A program made the translations under genes and the position numbers. From JACKHA01 sp041401985 (GTDB lineage: Bacteria > Planctomycetota > Phycisphaerae > Phycisphaerales > UBA1924), in the NCBI GenBank assembly GCA_041401985.1, contig JAWKTE010000018.1, forward strand, positions 1 through 64,000: a stretch of DNA of 64,000 bases, written 5' to 3'. Below the pieces are notes generated by a model. The model saw nothing but the letters and a program-made list of their open reading frames with translations, ran no database searches and was not told where the DNA came from. This document shows positions 1 to 8,699 of this stretch, one piece after another. Position 1 is the first letter of the stretch; each line of letters opens with the position of its first letter.

Positions 1-15
1 ACAAAGACCTCGGTC

Positions 16-831
16 TCAAGAACGCGGGTTTTCATCGCGCAGGGATTCGCTCGCGTGGCCCTCGTCGGATGCGTCGGGGCCGTCCCTACCCCGCCGCGAG
101 AACAGCCGCGCCAGCGGCCACACCCCCCACGCGACCACGAACACCCCCACCGCCAGCCCGAACATCGGCACCAGCCGCCAAGGCCACGGGCCCAGCCGCG
201 TGATGATGGTCTCGCGCCCCGGCTCGGCGTCGCCGATGTACCCGTAGTTCACGCCGAAACCCAGGTTGATCGGGGTCACGAGCGCGGCGTACGCGACCAG
301 CGTCGCCAGCCCAACAAGCAGATCACGGAACCTGGGCCGATAGCCAAGCACCACCACGTCGTAGATCGCCGACCCCACGATCTGGGTGTGCCCGACCCAG
401 AACAGCCAGAACCGCGTCCCCGCCGGCCCCTCCTCCACCACCGGCGTCGCAAACGCCTGGGTCGACAGGCCGATCCCGAAAAAATACAGAACGGTCCGCA
501 GCCAACGGTTCTGCGTCAGCAGCGCCAGCGTGGCGACCCAGACCGCGATGTCGCAGACGTGCAGCGGCCAGGACTCCATCGGATCGAACTGGCGGGGCAG
601 GAAGTACCAGATCGCTGCCAGCACGTTCCAGGCGATTGTGAACGTCCCCCAGAACACGCGCAGGCGGCGTTCCCGGGGCGTGTCGCGCCAGCGACGCCCC
701 AGCACGCAGGACGCGGCCATGGCCAGCGCCAGCACGCCGACAGTGATCGCGTGGAGGGCGGAGAAGGCCTGGAACTCCGAGGGCCACCATCGGAGGGTCA
801 GGAGCGGCATGGTGTGGGCCGGGATGGGCAT
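16..831 (-). CDS. YwaF/TIGR02206-type integral membrane protein
   Basis: This 271-residue protein is strongly hydrophobic, with about six or seven predicted membrane segments and a charged C-terminal tail of roughly 25 residues. The pattern WYFLPRQFDPMESWPLHVC, followed by segments containing GHTQIVGSAIYDVVVLGYRP and a 'TPINLGFGVNYGYIG' loop, resembles the TIGR02206/YwaF family, whose biochemical role is unknown. The start at 831 gives the longest form; an in-frame ATG at 810 is also possible. The gene is divergent from the caspase-like gene. Family assignment is fairly secure, function is not. Confidence 0.75.
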   Translation of the reverse strand: MPIPAHTMPLLTLRWWPSEFQAFSALHAITVGVLALAMAASCVLGRRWRDTPRERRLRVFWGTFTIAWNVLAAIWYFLPRQFDPMESWPLHVCDIAVWVATLALLTQNRWLRTVLYFFGIGLSTQAFATPVVEEGPAGTRFWLFWVGHTQIVGSAIYDVVVLGYRPRFRDLLVGLATLVAYAALVTPINLGFGVNYGYIGDAEPGRETIITRLGPWPWRLVPMFGLAVGVFVVAWGVWPLARLFSRRGRDGPDASDEGHASESLRDENPRS

Positions 832-1097
832 CGTGGGGCTTTGGCAGGCCGGGGGAGCAGGTCGGGAGCGCCGGGCGGGGTCCGGGAAGTAAAGCGGGTA
901 CGAACTTGCGTTTCTCCGGAGTACCGGCGCGCCCGTGCGTCGGGAACGGTGCGGGGTCGCCCGAGAAGCAACGCCTCTTCACCCGAGGCCGGGTCGGGAC
1001 GATGTTGGGTAGACTCGGCGTGGGCCCTGGGCGGCCCGCAGCATCGACAGACCGAGGGCGCCAGACGTCGCCCACCCGAATCCCAAGAGGAGGAATC

Positions 1098-4000
1098 ATG
1101 GACCGTACGAAGCGAGGTGTGGTGTCTCTGGCGGCTGCCCTGGCGATGCTCGCCGGCACCGCGGGGGCGCTGGCCAACGACAATGCCCCGGCGACCGATG
1201 TCGCCGCCCTGGACATGGGCGCCGACCTGGCCCAGCCCGGCGGCGTGCGTGTCGAGCGTGGCTCGCTGCGTCGGGGCGACCGGGAACTCAACACGGGCGA
1301 GTACTACGACGAGTACGAGATCCGCGTCGAGGCCGGGCAACGCCTGATCGTGAACCTGGAGTCCGACGACTTCGACACCTACGTCATCGTGTTCAGCCCC
1401 GACGACGAGCAGTTCGAGAACGACGACGCCGAGGGCGGCGACTCAACCAACTCGTCGATCGAGGTCGACGCCGACGCGACGGGCACCTACCGGGTGCTGG
1501 TGACGTCGTACGAGGCGGGCGAGACGGGTCGGTACACGCTCGAGATGGAACTCGGCGAGGGCGCCGGCGAGCAGGTCGTGCTGCTGGAAGAGAGCGGCAC
1601 GCTGCGGCGCGGCGACCGTCAGCTTGAGTCGGGCGAGTACAGCGACAGTTACGTGTTCGAGGGCGAGGAGGGCCAGGTCGTCACGATCCGCCTCGAGTCG
1701 GATGCGTTCGACACCTACCTCATTCTGAAGCACCCGGACGGCGAGCAGACCGAGAACGACGACCACAACGGGAGCACGAGCATCTCGCAGGTCCGCGTCA
1801 CCCTGCCCGAGGACGGCGAGTACGAGATCCTCGTCACGTCCTACGAGGCGGGCGAGACGGGCGACTACGACCTGATCGTCACCGCCGAGGCGGACGGCGG
1901 CGGCCCGGCGACGCTCAACGAGCGGGGCGAACTCCGCCGCGGCGACGAGCAGCTGCGCACCGAGGAGTACGTGGACGTCTACGAGTTCCGGGCCCAGGCC
2001 GGGCAGCGGATCCGCGCCAGCGTCACCTCCGACGACTTCGACACGTACCTGATCATCGTCGATCCGAACGAGGATCAGACGGAGAACGACGACGCCGAGG
2101 GCGCCAGCACGACCGATTCGGCGATCGACATGGTCGCAGAGGTCTCGGGCACGTACGAGGTGTGGGTCACGTCCTACGAGCCGGGCGAGACCGGGCGGTA
2201 CACCGTCCGCGTGGACGTCTCGGGCAGGGCCGATCGCGACGAGCCGGCCGTCGACGAGCCGGCGCGCCCGGCACGTCGCCCTGAGGCCCGTCCCCCGGCC
2301 GACGCCGAGGTGGGGCAGGTGCTCAACGAGCGGGGCTCGCTGCGCCGCGGCGACGAGCAGCTGCGCTCGGGTGAGTACATGGATCGCTTCACCTTCGAGG
2401 GCGTCGCGGGCCAGCGGGCGGTCGTCCGCCTCGAGTCCGAGGACTTCGACACCTACCTGATCCTCAAGGACCCCGACGGCGAGCAGGAGGAGAACGACGA
2501 CTTCGAGGGCGAGACCAGCGTCTCGCAGGTCGAGACCACACTCGAGAAGTCGGGCACCTACGAGGTGCTGGTGACCTCCTACGAGGAGGGCGAGACGGGC
2601 GCGTACCGCGTGACCGTCGAGCTCACCGGTGGGGCTTCGGGCGGCAGCGACCGCCCCGGCCGCGGCGGGGCCCGTCCGGGCCGCAACAGCACCGATCGTC
2701 CCGCGCCGCCCGCCGACGCCCAGCAGGGCGTGACGGTCGAGCAGGGTTCGCTCCGCCGCGGGGACAACGAGTTGGAAGGGAGCGGTGAGTACTTTGACGA
2801 GTACACCTTTCGCGCCGAAGCGGGCCAGCACGTCGTCGTCCGAATGAACTCCGACGACTTCGACACCTACCTGATCGTGATCCCGCCCGAGGGCGAGCAG
2901 CTCGACAACGACGACTTCAACGGCAGCACCCAGGTCTCGTTCGTCGAGGCGACCGCTACGACCGCGGGCCAGTGGCGCGTGCTGTGCACGTCCTACGAGG
3001 CGGGCGAGACCGGCGACTACTCCGTCTCCATGGCCGTGCGCAACTCGCACCGCTTCTACGACGACGCGGACACGACGCGGATCGGCCAGTCGGCCCGCGG
3101 CTCGCTCACCCAGAGCGACCGCGTCCGCGACACGGGCGAGTTCGCCGACATCTACCGGTTCCAGGGCCAGCCCGGCACGTTCTACACCGTCGACGTGACG
3201 ACCAACGACCGCGGGCTCGACACCTTCCTGATCCTGGACCGCGAGCGCGGCGCCAATCTGCTCAACGACGACTTCGAGTCCTCGCTGCAGCACTCGCGCG
3301 TGCAGTTCCTCGCCACGCAGGAGGGCCCGATCGACCTGATCGTCTCCTCCTACGAGGCCGGCATGACCGGGGACTACGAGATCACCGTCGAGTCGACCCG
3401 CAACGTGCCCGAGTGGCACCACGAGCCCAGCGTCGTGGCGGGGCGGGTCTTCGGCGTGTTCGCCGGGATCACCGAGTACGGCAATCGCAGCAGCGACCTG
3501 GAGTACTGCGCCACCGACGCCGAGCGGGCGTACGAGGCCGCGGTCAACTCGCTGGGCATGGACCCGTCCAACGGCGTGCTGCTGATGAACGACGATGCGA
3601 CGGCCGGCGCGTTCGAGTCGGCCATCCACAGCCTCGCGCCCCGCATGGACTACGACGACGTGCTGATCGTGTTCTACTCCGGGCACGGCGGGCAGGTCGA
3701 GCGGTCCGCTTTCCAGGCCACCGACCCCGACATGCGCGACGAGACCCTGGTCATGATCGACCAGGACATCCTCGACGACGACCTGGACCAGATGCTGGCC
3801 TCGGTCACCAAGGGCACCACACTGCTCGTGATCGACTCGTGCCACTCCGGCGGGCTGGCCAAGGACGTGATCTCGCGCCCCGGGCGCATGGGCGTGTTCG
3901 CCTCCGCCGAGGACTGCCTCTCGCTGGTCGCGACCGAGCGTGAGGCCGGCGGCTACCTCTCCGACTTCTTCATCGAGGCGATCGGCGAGGGTCGGACCGA

Positions 4001-4214
4001 CGCCGACACCGACGGCGACCACCGCCTGACGGCGATCGAACTCACCCAGTTCCTGGCCGAGCGGTACCGCACCGAGGTCAGCAGCGACGCCAAGCCCCCG
4101 GCGACGCCGCACCAGTGGAACCCGACCGTCAGCCCCGGCGATTTCCTGGGCTACCAGCTGCTGCAGATCGATCGCGGCGGCATCGCCCCGCACGAGGTGC
4201 TGTTCGGGTGGTGA
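1098..4214 (+). CDS. Secreted caspase-like (C14) peptidase with six PPC domains
   Basis: A 1038-residue exported protein. The start at 1098 is chosen because AGAGGAGGA lies just upstream and a signal peptide follows at once (MDRTKRG, a hydrophobic core, then a small-residue cleavage region near residue 27). Six pre-peptidase C-terminal (PPC) beta-sandwich repeats follow, each opening with GxLRRGDxxL and containing DDFDTYLI and VTSYEAGETG. They fill residues 45 to about 770. The C-terminal 260 residues form a caspase fold: YSGHGG carries the catalytic His near residue 863 and DSCHSGG the Cys near 915. PPC domains usually sit after secreted proteases; here they precede it. The substrate is unknown. 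Aspartate- and glutamate-rich repeats suggest calcium or surface association (inference). Confidence 0.9.
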   Translation: MDRTKRGVVSLAAALAMLAGTAGALANDNAPATDVAALDMGADLAQPGGVRVERGSLRRGDRELNTGEYYDEYEIRVEAGQRLIVNLESDDFDTYVIVFSPDDEQFENDDAEGGDSTNSSIEVDADATGTYRVLVTSYEAGETGRYTLEMELGEGAGEQVVLLEESGTLRRGDRQLESGEYSDSYVFEGEEGQVVTIRLESDAFDTYLILKHPDGEQTENDDHNGSTSISQVRVTLPEDGEYEILVTSYEAGETGDYDLIVTAEADGGGPATLNERGELRRGDEQLRTEEYVDVYEFRAQAGQRIRASVTSDDFDTYLIIVDPNEDQTENDDAEGASTTDSAIDMVAEVSGTYEVWVTSYEPGETGRYTVRVDVSGRADRDEPAVDEPARPARRPEARPPADAEVGQVLNERGSLRRGDEQLRSGEYMDRFTFEGVAGQRAVVRLESEDFDTYLILKDPDGEQEENDDFEGETSVSQVETTLEKSGTYEVLVTSYEEGETGAYRVTVELTGGASGGSDRPGRGGARPGRNSTDRPAPPADAQQGVTVEQGSLRRGDNELEGSGEYFDEYTFRAEAGQHVVVRMNSDDFDTYLIVIPPEGEQLDNDDFNGSTQVSFVEATATTAGQWRVLCTSYEAGETGDYSVSMAVRNSHRFYDDADTTRIGQSARGSLTQSDRVRDTGEFADIYRFQGQPGTFYTVDVTTNDRGLDTFLILDRERGANLLNDDFESSLQHSRVQFLATQEGPIDLIVSSYEAGMTGDYEITVESTRNVPEWHHEPSVVAGRVFGVFAGITEYGNRSSDLEYCATDAERAYEAAVNSLGMDPSNGVLLMNDDATAGAFESAIHSLAPRMDYDDVLIVFYSGHGGQVERSAFQATDPDMRDETLVMIDQDILDDDLDQMLASVTKGTTLLVIDSCHSGGLAKDVISRPGRMGVFASAEDCLSLVATEREAGGYLSDFFIEAIGEGRTDADTDGDHRLTAIELTQFLAERYRTEVSSDAKPPATPHQWNPTVSPGDFLGYQLLQIDRGGIAPHEVLFGW

Positions 4215-4218
4215 AGTG

Positions 4219-4256
4219 AGCAGTGACCAAGCGACACAGCGACGGAGCGACGAAGG
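4219..4256. repeat. Degenerate GCAGCGACG-type tandem repeat (family G)
   Basis: Just after the caspase-like gene, the sequence repeats a unit of about nine bases related to AGCGACGGAGCGACGAAGG. Related arrays occur at 42434-42480, and inside dxr and topA. There is no coding potential of its own here. Confidence 0.6.
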
Positions 4257-4290
4257 GCTCCGGCAGCGGACGCTTGCGTGAGAAGTGAGG

Positions 4291-4327
4291 CGGGGCGGGC
4301 CGAGAGCGCCCGCCCCGTTTCTGTTTT
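4291..4327 (+). terminator. Intrinsic terminator after the caspase-like gene
   Basis: A perfect 10-bp stem (CGGGGCGGGC at 4291-4300 with GCCCGCCCCG at 4308-4317) is followed directly by TTTCTGTTTT. This is a classic rho-independent terminator, 77 bases past the stop codon of the 1098-4214 gene. Confidence 0.8.
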
Positions 4328-4340
4328 CAGGCCGTGTTGG

Positions 4341-4372
4341 TCACTGGGGTTGCGGGCGTTCCGCCCGCACGG
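4341..4372 (+). repeat. Palindromic repeat family D, intergenic copy
   Basis: CTGGGGTTGCGGGCGTTCCG and the following bases match, over about 27 bases with two differences, the reverse complement of the hairpin element inside purH (39019-39070). It lies between the terminator and the HNH gene. Confidence 0.6.
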
Positions 4373-4380
4373 AAGCCACC

Positions 4381-5163
4381 CTACCCGAGTTCCACCGACC
4401 AGTACGCCTCGTCGAGGAACGACTTCCAAATCTCGTACTTGGCGTGCCCGAGGCGGATCGTGATCAGCGGGTGGCGCTTCGGGCGCAGCGGACGCCGGAT
4501 CAGGCGCATGCTGGCCTGGACCGGCGTGCGCCCGCCCTTGCGGGCGTTGCACGCCACGCACGCGCACACCAGGTTCTCCCACGAGTCGCCGCCGCCCTGG
4601 GAGCGGGGCAGGACGTGGTCGAGCGAGAGCTCGCTGGTGGGGAAGACGTGCCCGCAGTACTGGCAGCGGTTGCGGTCGCGGGCCATGAGATTGCGCCGGT
4701 TGAGCTTGACGTGCTGCTCGGGGAAGCGGTCGTAGCCGAGCAGGCGGATGATCCGCGGCACCGCCACCTCGAAACGCACAGTGCGGACGAAGTCGTGCCG
4801 GTCGCGCTCGTGGGCGGCCTTGTAGGCGCTGGCCTCGAACCACGACGCGATGTCGTAGTTCTGGTACGTGCCCTTGTCGACGTGGATGACCTCGGCGATG
4901 TCGCGGGCCAGCAGCGTGAAGGCCCGGCGCGCGGAGATCACGCGGACCGCGACGTACAGGCGGTTGAGCACCAGCACCTTGGCGTCGAGGCCCTCGCTGA
5001 ACCCGTGGGGGGAGAGGGCGGCGGCGCTGCCCGCGCCGGCCGCCGACAGTCTGGCGTCCGGCGCTGCGTCCGCGGCGCCGTCGGCGTCGGTTCCCGGGAA
5101 CGTGTCGGCGTCCACGCTCGCCGGGGGCTTGCGTTGCTCCCCGTTCCTGCGCATGGACAACAT
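4381..5163 (-). CDS. HNH endonuclease family protein
   Basis: A 260-residue protein with a clear HNH nuclease module in its second half. CQYCG forms one half of a zinc-binding pair and CxxC (CACVACNARKG) the other, with LDHVLPRSQGG carrying the catalytic His and a downstream Asn (WENL). The N-terminal third is variable and low in complexity. The central part (LNRLYVAVRVISARRAFTLL) is typical of chromosomal HNH proteins in planctomycetes and actinobacteria whose role is not known. The ATG at 5163 is chosen over an upstream TTG at 5190. No partner methylase or other restriction gene is adjacent, so a stand-alone role is more likely than restriction. Confidence 0.8.
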   Translation of the reverse strand: MLSMRRNGEQRKPPASVDADTFPGTDADGAADAAPDARLSAAGAGSAAALSPHGFSEGLDAKVLVLNRLYVAVRVISARRAFTLLARDIAEVIHVDKGTYQNYDIASWFEASAYKAAHERDRHDFVRTVRFEVAVPRIIRLLGYDRFPEQHVKLNRRNLMARDRNRCQYCGHVFPTSELSLDHVLPRSQGGGDSWENLVCACVACNARKGGRTPVQASMRLIRRPLRPKRHPLITIRLGHAKYEIWKSFLDEAYWSVELG

Positions 5164-5221
5164 TGTTAGGCGCGGCGGAGCGGGACGCAAGGGGCTTGCG
5201 GAACCGCCGACTGCGGGCGGC

Positions 5222-6197
5222 TCAGGCCCCGCTGGGGTGCCACACCGTCTTCATCTCAACAAACGGCTCGATCCACCACGCCGATTCGCACGTCTGGGCG
5301 TCGAACCAGCCCCCTGCGCCCGTGCCACCGCCGGGCGGCAGATCGCGGACGACGACGCGCTTGAGGTTCTCGGACGCCCCCTCTCGGAGGATGCGGGCGT
5401 GCTCGGGCGAGACGTTGGCGGCGTGGATTGCGTCGATGCCGCGGTGCGTGGCGATGTGGCTCACCAACTCTTCGCGCGTCCCTGTCAGGATGTTCACGAC
5501 GCCGGGGGGCAGGTCGCCGGTGGCGCAGGCCTCGGCGAAGATGCAAGCGGGGATGGGGTTGGACTCGCAAGGAAGCACGACGGCCGTGTTGCCTGCGCAG
5601 ATGGCGGGGGCCAGCAGCGAGACCAGTGGCAGGAGCGAGTGATTGCCGAAGCGTGACACCGGGCAGACGACGGCGACCACGCCCGTCGCCTCCGGGATCG
5701 TGAAGTTGTAGTAGGGGCCGGCGACGGGGTTGTTCGTGCCGAGCACCTGCTGGTATTTGTCGCACCAACCGGCGTAGTGGACGAGGCGGTCGATGGCGAA
5801 GGTGACCTCACGCTCGGCCTGCAGCGTCAGGGCGCCGATCTCCGCGCGATCGACCAGCCCTCCCTTGCCGACCTGATCCGGGATGCGCTTCTTCCAGCGC
5901 TGCACGACCGCATCGACGAACTCGGCTCTCTTCCTCCATCATCTCCGCGATCCGGTACAGGATCTGCGACCGCAGGAACGCCGTCGCCCCGCCCGGCGCC
6001 TCGCCCGACCACTTCGCCAGCGCGCCCCGGGCCGCCTCGACCGCGTCACGCAGGTCCTTGCGGCTCGCGCGGCTCAGGTGCGCCACCACCCGCCCGGCGT
6101 TGTCGGCCACCGCCATGCTCCGCCCGCTCTCGGAGCGAGGGAACTTTCCGTTGATGAACAGTTTGTACGTCTTGTCGATCGGCAGGCGGTCGTCCAT
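5222..6197 (-). pseudogene. Short aldehyde dehydrogenase-like gene with a frameshift
   Basis: Two overlapping frames give one continuous ALDH-like protein: residues from MDDRLPIDKTYKLFINGKFP to ILYRIAEMMEE in one frame, then AEFVDAVVQRWKKRIPDQV to the end in another. The switch falls near 5925-5940 and is a one-base deletion or equivalent. The joined product is about 325 residues, ending before the catalytic half, so no active-site Cys motif is present. Naturally short ALDH-like proteins of this length are known beside full-length ALDH genes, so only the frameshift, not the length, argues for decay. No full-length partner or deoC is nearby. A sequencing error could also explain the break. Confidence 0.7.
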
Positions 6198-6236
6198 TCG
6201 CGGCTCCAAGCCCAATCGTAGAAGTCGACGCGACCA

Positions 6237-6279
6237 GACGCCGGGCCCGAGCGAGTCCGCGAGCGAAGGTCCGGGTCGA
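6237..6279. repeat. REP-like hairpin family A, copy 1
   Basis: CCGGGCC and GGTCCGG flank a GC-rich loop and can pair with one G-U wobble. It forms an inverted pair with copy 2 at 6304-6346 in the divergent gap between the ALDH-like gene and the ABC permease. Confidence 0.55.
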
Positions 6280-6303
6280 TCCACCGATCGCGTCCTCGAT
6301 TGC

Positions 6304-6346
6304 TCGACCCGGGGCTTCGGCGCGGAGCCTTCTCAGCCCCGGCGTC
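6304..6346. repeat. REP-like hairpin family A, copy 2 (inverted)
   Basis: CCGGGGCT and AGCCCCGG form a perfect 8-bp stem. Compared with the 60282 copy (CCGGACCT/AGGTCCGG), base changes on one arm are matched on the other, so pairing is preserved. Confidence 0.6.
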
Positions 6347-6406
6347 CAACACCCGTGTCGAGTCGATGCGCGCCCCGCCTCTAGACCGGCTATCTTCACC
6401 CTCCCC

Positions 6407-8134
6407 ATGCGAGCCGGCGCCGCCCGACATGCCTGGCAGAACGTGCTCCTCTGGTCGCTCGTCGGCGTCCTGGGCCTGGCCTTGCTGTACCCCATCGCCT
6501 TGACCGTCCGAGGCGGGTTCGCCGCGGACCCCGCCACCGGCACCGGCTGGACGCTCGACCACCTGCTGCTGGTCTTCCAGGACCCCACCAAGCGGGGCGG
6601 GCTGCTCAACTCGCTCACGATCGCCGCCGGCACGACCACGCTGGCAACGCTGATCGGCTTCCCGCTCGCGCTGCTGGCCGCGGGGCGCCGGTTCCCCGGC
6701 AAGGGGCTGATGTCGGCCCTGGTGCTGGCCCCGCTCGTGCTGCCGCCGTTCGTCGGGGCGATCGGGATGCGGGCGATCCTGGGCCGCCAGGGCGCGCTGG
6801 CGACGCTGCTCGGGATCGACCTCGATGTGTTCGGCCAGGGGCGCATCCCGGGCGTGATCGCCGTCCAGGCCCTGGCCCTGTATCCGATCATCTACCTCAA
6901 CGCCTCGGCGGCCCTAGCAAACCTCGACCCGGCCCTGAAGGAAGCCGCGACCAACCTCGGCGCCGGCCCGTGGCGACGCTTCTTCCGCGTGACGCTGCCC
7001 CTGGTCCGCCCTGGCCTGTTCGCGGGCGCGACCATCGTCTTCATCTGGTCGTTCACCGAACTCGGCACGCCGCTGATGTTCGACGTGTACGAGGTCACGC
7101 CCGTGCAGATCTACGGCGGCCTGCGACAGGTCGAGGTCTCGGCCGAGCCGTACGCGCTCACGATCGTCATGCTCGTCGTGGCCATCACGCTGTACACGAT
7201 CGGGCGCCTCGTCTTCGGGCGCTCGGCCCACGCCATGACCACGCGGGCCGCCCGCGCCGCCCAGGACAAGGCGATGTCGCCCCTCGCCGGCCTGCTGGCC
7301 CTGGGCGTGTTCGTCGGCGTCACCGCCCTGGCGCTCATGCCGCACACCGGCGTGATCCTCTCGAGCCTCGCGGCCAACGGCTCGTGGTACGAATCCGTCC
7401 TGCCGGAACGCTGGACCACCGAGCACTACCGCCACGCCCTGACCTACCCCGACTCCTCGCAGGCGATCGCCAACAGCCTGATGCTCGCGTCGGTGGCGAT
7501 GGTGCTGAGCATGGTCGTGGGCCTGGCGGTCGGCTACATCGTCGTGCGGACCAAGGCCCGCGGGCGGGCCCTGCTCGACGCCCTGTGCATGCTGCCGCTG
7601 GCGGTGCCGGGGCTGGTGTTGGCGTTCGGCTATGTGGCCGTGTCGATCCGCTGGCCGTTCGGACCCGACGGCCCGCTGGGCGACTTCGTCTCGGTGCTGG
7701 GCGCGACGCCCAACCCGTTCCCGCTTCTCATCATCGCCTACGCGGTCCGCCGCCTGCCCTACATGGTCCGCTCCACCGTCGCCGGCCTCGAGCAGACCTC
7801 GGGCGACCTCGAAGACGCGGCCATGAACCTCGGGGCCTCCCGTCTGGCCGCCATCCGGCGGATCGTTGTCCCGCTCGTCTCGGCCAACCTCATCGCCGGC
7901 GGGCTGCTCGTGTTCGCCTTCAGCATGCTCGAGGTCAGCGACTCGCTGATCCTGGCTCAGCAGGCCCGCCACTACCCCCTGACCAAGGCGATTCTGGCGT
8001 TCATGGAGCGCCTCGGCGACGGACCGTCGATCGCGTCGGCCATGGGTGTGTGGGCCATGGCCATCCTGGGGGTGACGCTGATCGGGGCGTCGGGGCTGAT
8101 GGGCAAGCGGATGGGGGCGATGTTCCGGGCGTGA
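6407..8134 (+). CDS. Iron(III)/thiamine-type ABC transporter permease, two fused domains
   Basis: A 575-residue membrane protein with about twelve membrane segments, made of two tandem binding-protein-dependent permease domains. Each carries the EAA-type loop that contacts the ATPase: KEAATNLGAGPWRRFFRVTLP in the first half and EDAAMNLGASRLAAIRRIVVP in the second. The duplicated arrangement is characteristic of the FbpB/AfuB (ferric iron) and ThiP subgroups. No substrate-binding protein or ATPase gene is adjacent, so the complete transporter must draw on genes elsewhere, and the substrate cannot be fixed from this window. Confidence 0.85.
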   Translation: MRAGAARHAWQNVLLWSLVGVLGLALLYPIALTVRGGFAADPATGTGWTLDHLLLVFQDPTKRGGLLNSLTIAAGTTTLATLIGFPLALLAAGRRFPGKGLMSALVLAPLVLPPFVGAIGMRAILGRQGALATLLGIDLDVFGQGRIPGVIAVQALALYPIIYLNASAALANLDPALKEAATNLGAGPWRRFFRVTLPLVRPGLFAGATIVFIWSFTELGTPLMFDVYEVTPVQIYGGLRQVEVSAEPYALTIVMLVVAITLYTIGRLVFGRSAHAMTTRAARAAQDKAMSPLAGLLALGVFVGVTALALMPHTGVILSSLAANGSWYESVLPERWTTEHYRHALTYPDSSQAIANSLMLASVAMVLSMVVGLAVGYIVVRTKARGRALLDALCMLPLAVPGLVLAFGYVAVSIRWPFGPDGPLGDFVSVLGATPNPFPLLIIAYAVRRLPYMVRSTVAGLEQTSGDLEDAAMNLGASRLAAIRRIVVPLVSANLIAGGLLVFAFSMLEVSDSLILAQQARHYPLTKAILAFMERLGDGPSIASAMGVWAMAILGVTLIGASGLMGKRMGAMFRA

Positions 8135-8143
8135 CGCAGGGGC

Positions 8144-8260
8144 GTGCCACGACCATCGGGGCTCGGACCGATGGTCGTGCGATCGCGGACGGACGCCCGA
8201 TGAATCGAAGCGTCCCGGTTGATCGGCACGATCTTGCCCAGAGCCGCAAGGTCGTGGCAC
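8144..8260. repeat. Alternative hairpins between permease and xseB
   Basis: CACGACCATCGG (8148-8159) pairs perfectly over 12 bp with CCGATGGTCGTG (8168-8179). The overlapping GTGCCACGACC (8144-8154) also pairs perfectly over 11 bp with GGTCGTGGCAC (8250-8260). The two structures cannot form at once. Confidence 0.6.
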
Positions 8261-8309
8261 ACGGAACCCCGATTGGACGCCGCCCCGCCCCCCGGATACG
8301 TTCACCCCA

Positions 8310-8648
8310 ATGGCCGCGAAGAAACCCGCCCGCGACGAGCCCGATCCGCCCGCCGAGCCCTCGTTCGAGGACGCCATCGAGCAGGTCGAATCGATCATCG
8401 AGCGGATCGAGCGCGGCGAGCAGGGGCTGGCACGCTCGATCACCGACTACGAGCGCGGGGCCGGGCTGCTCAAGCGCTGCCGCGAGATCCTGGCCCGGTC
8501 CGAGCAGCGGATCCAGGAGATCGAGGCGGACCTGTCGGCGGCCCAGTCGGGCGGCCCCGACGCCCCCGCCAAGCGGGGCAAGCCCGCCGCGCCTTCCTCC
8601 AAGGCGACGCCCCCGCCGACCGATGAAGACGACGACACGCCGTTCTGA
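8310..8648 (+). CDS. xseB: Exodeoxyribonuclease VII small subunit
   Basis: A 112-residue protein with the XseB signature: SFEDAIEQVESIIERIERGE, then a helical stretch ending YERGAGLLKRCREIL. XseB binds the large subunit XseA in a multi-subunit exonuclease that degrades single-stranded DNA. Both tails, before residue 15 and after residue 80, are low-complexity and rich in Pro, Ala and Lys. xseA is not in the window. The downstream prepilin peptidase starts 51 bases later on the same strand. Confidence 0.9.
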   Translation: MAAKKPARDEPDPPAEPSFEDAIEQVESIIERIERGEQGLARSITDYERGAGLLKRCREILARSEQRIQEIEADLSAAQSGGPDAPAKRGKPAAPSSKATPPPTDEDDDTPF

Positions 8649-8699
8649 TCGCCGGGCTTCCCCTTTCTCAGGCCCGATCGCTCGCCGCCCCGCCACCCC

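Noticed and set aside
906..1097. 64-residue N-terminal extension of the caspase-like protein
   Set aside because: It lacks coding character and precedes a good ribosome binding site and a signal peptide at 1098.
1443..4193. A 916-residue reading frame antisense to the caspase-like gene
   Set aside because: It mirrors the regular PPC repeats of the plus strand, has no domain of its own and arises from high third-position GC. The long frames antisense to topA (53073-56585), ftsH and the M14 peptidase are rejected for the same reason.
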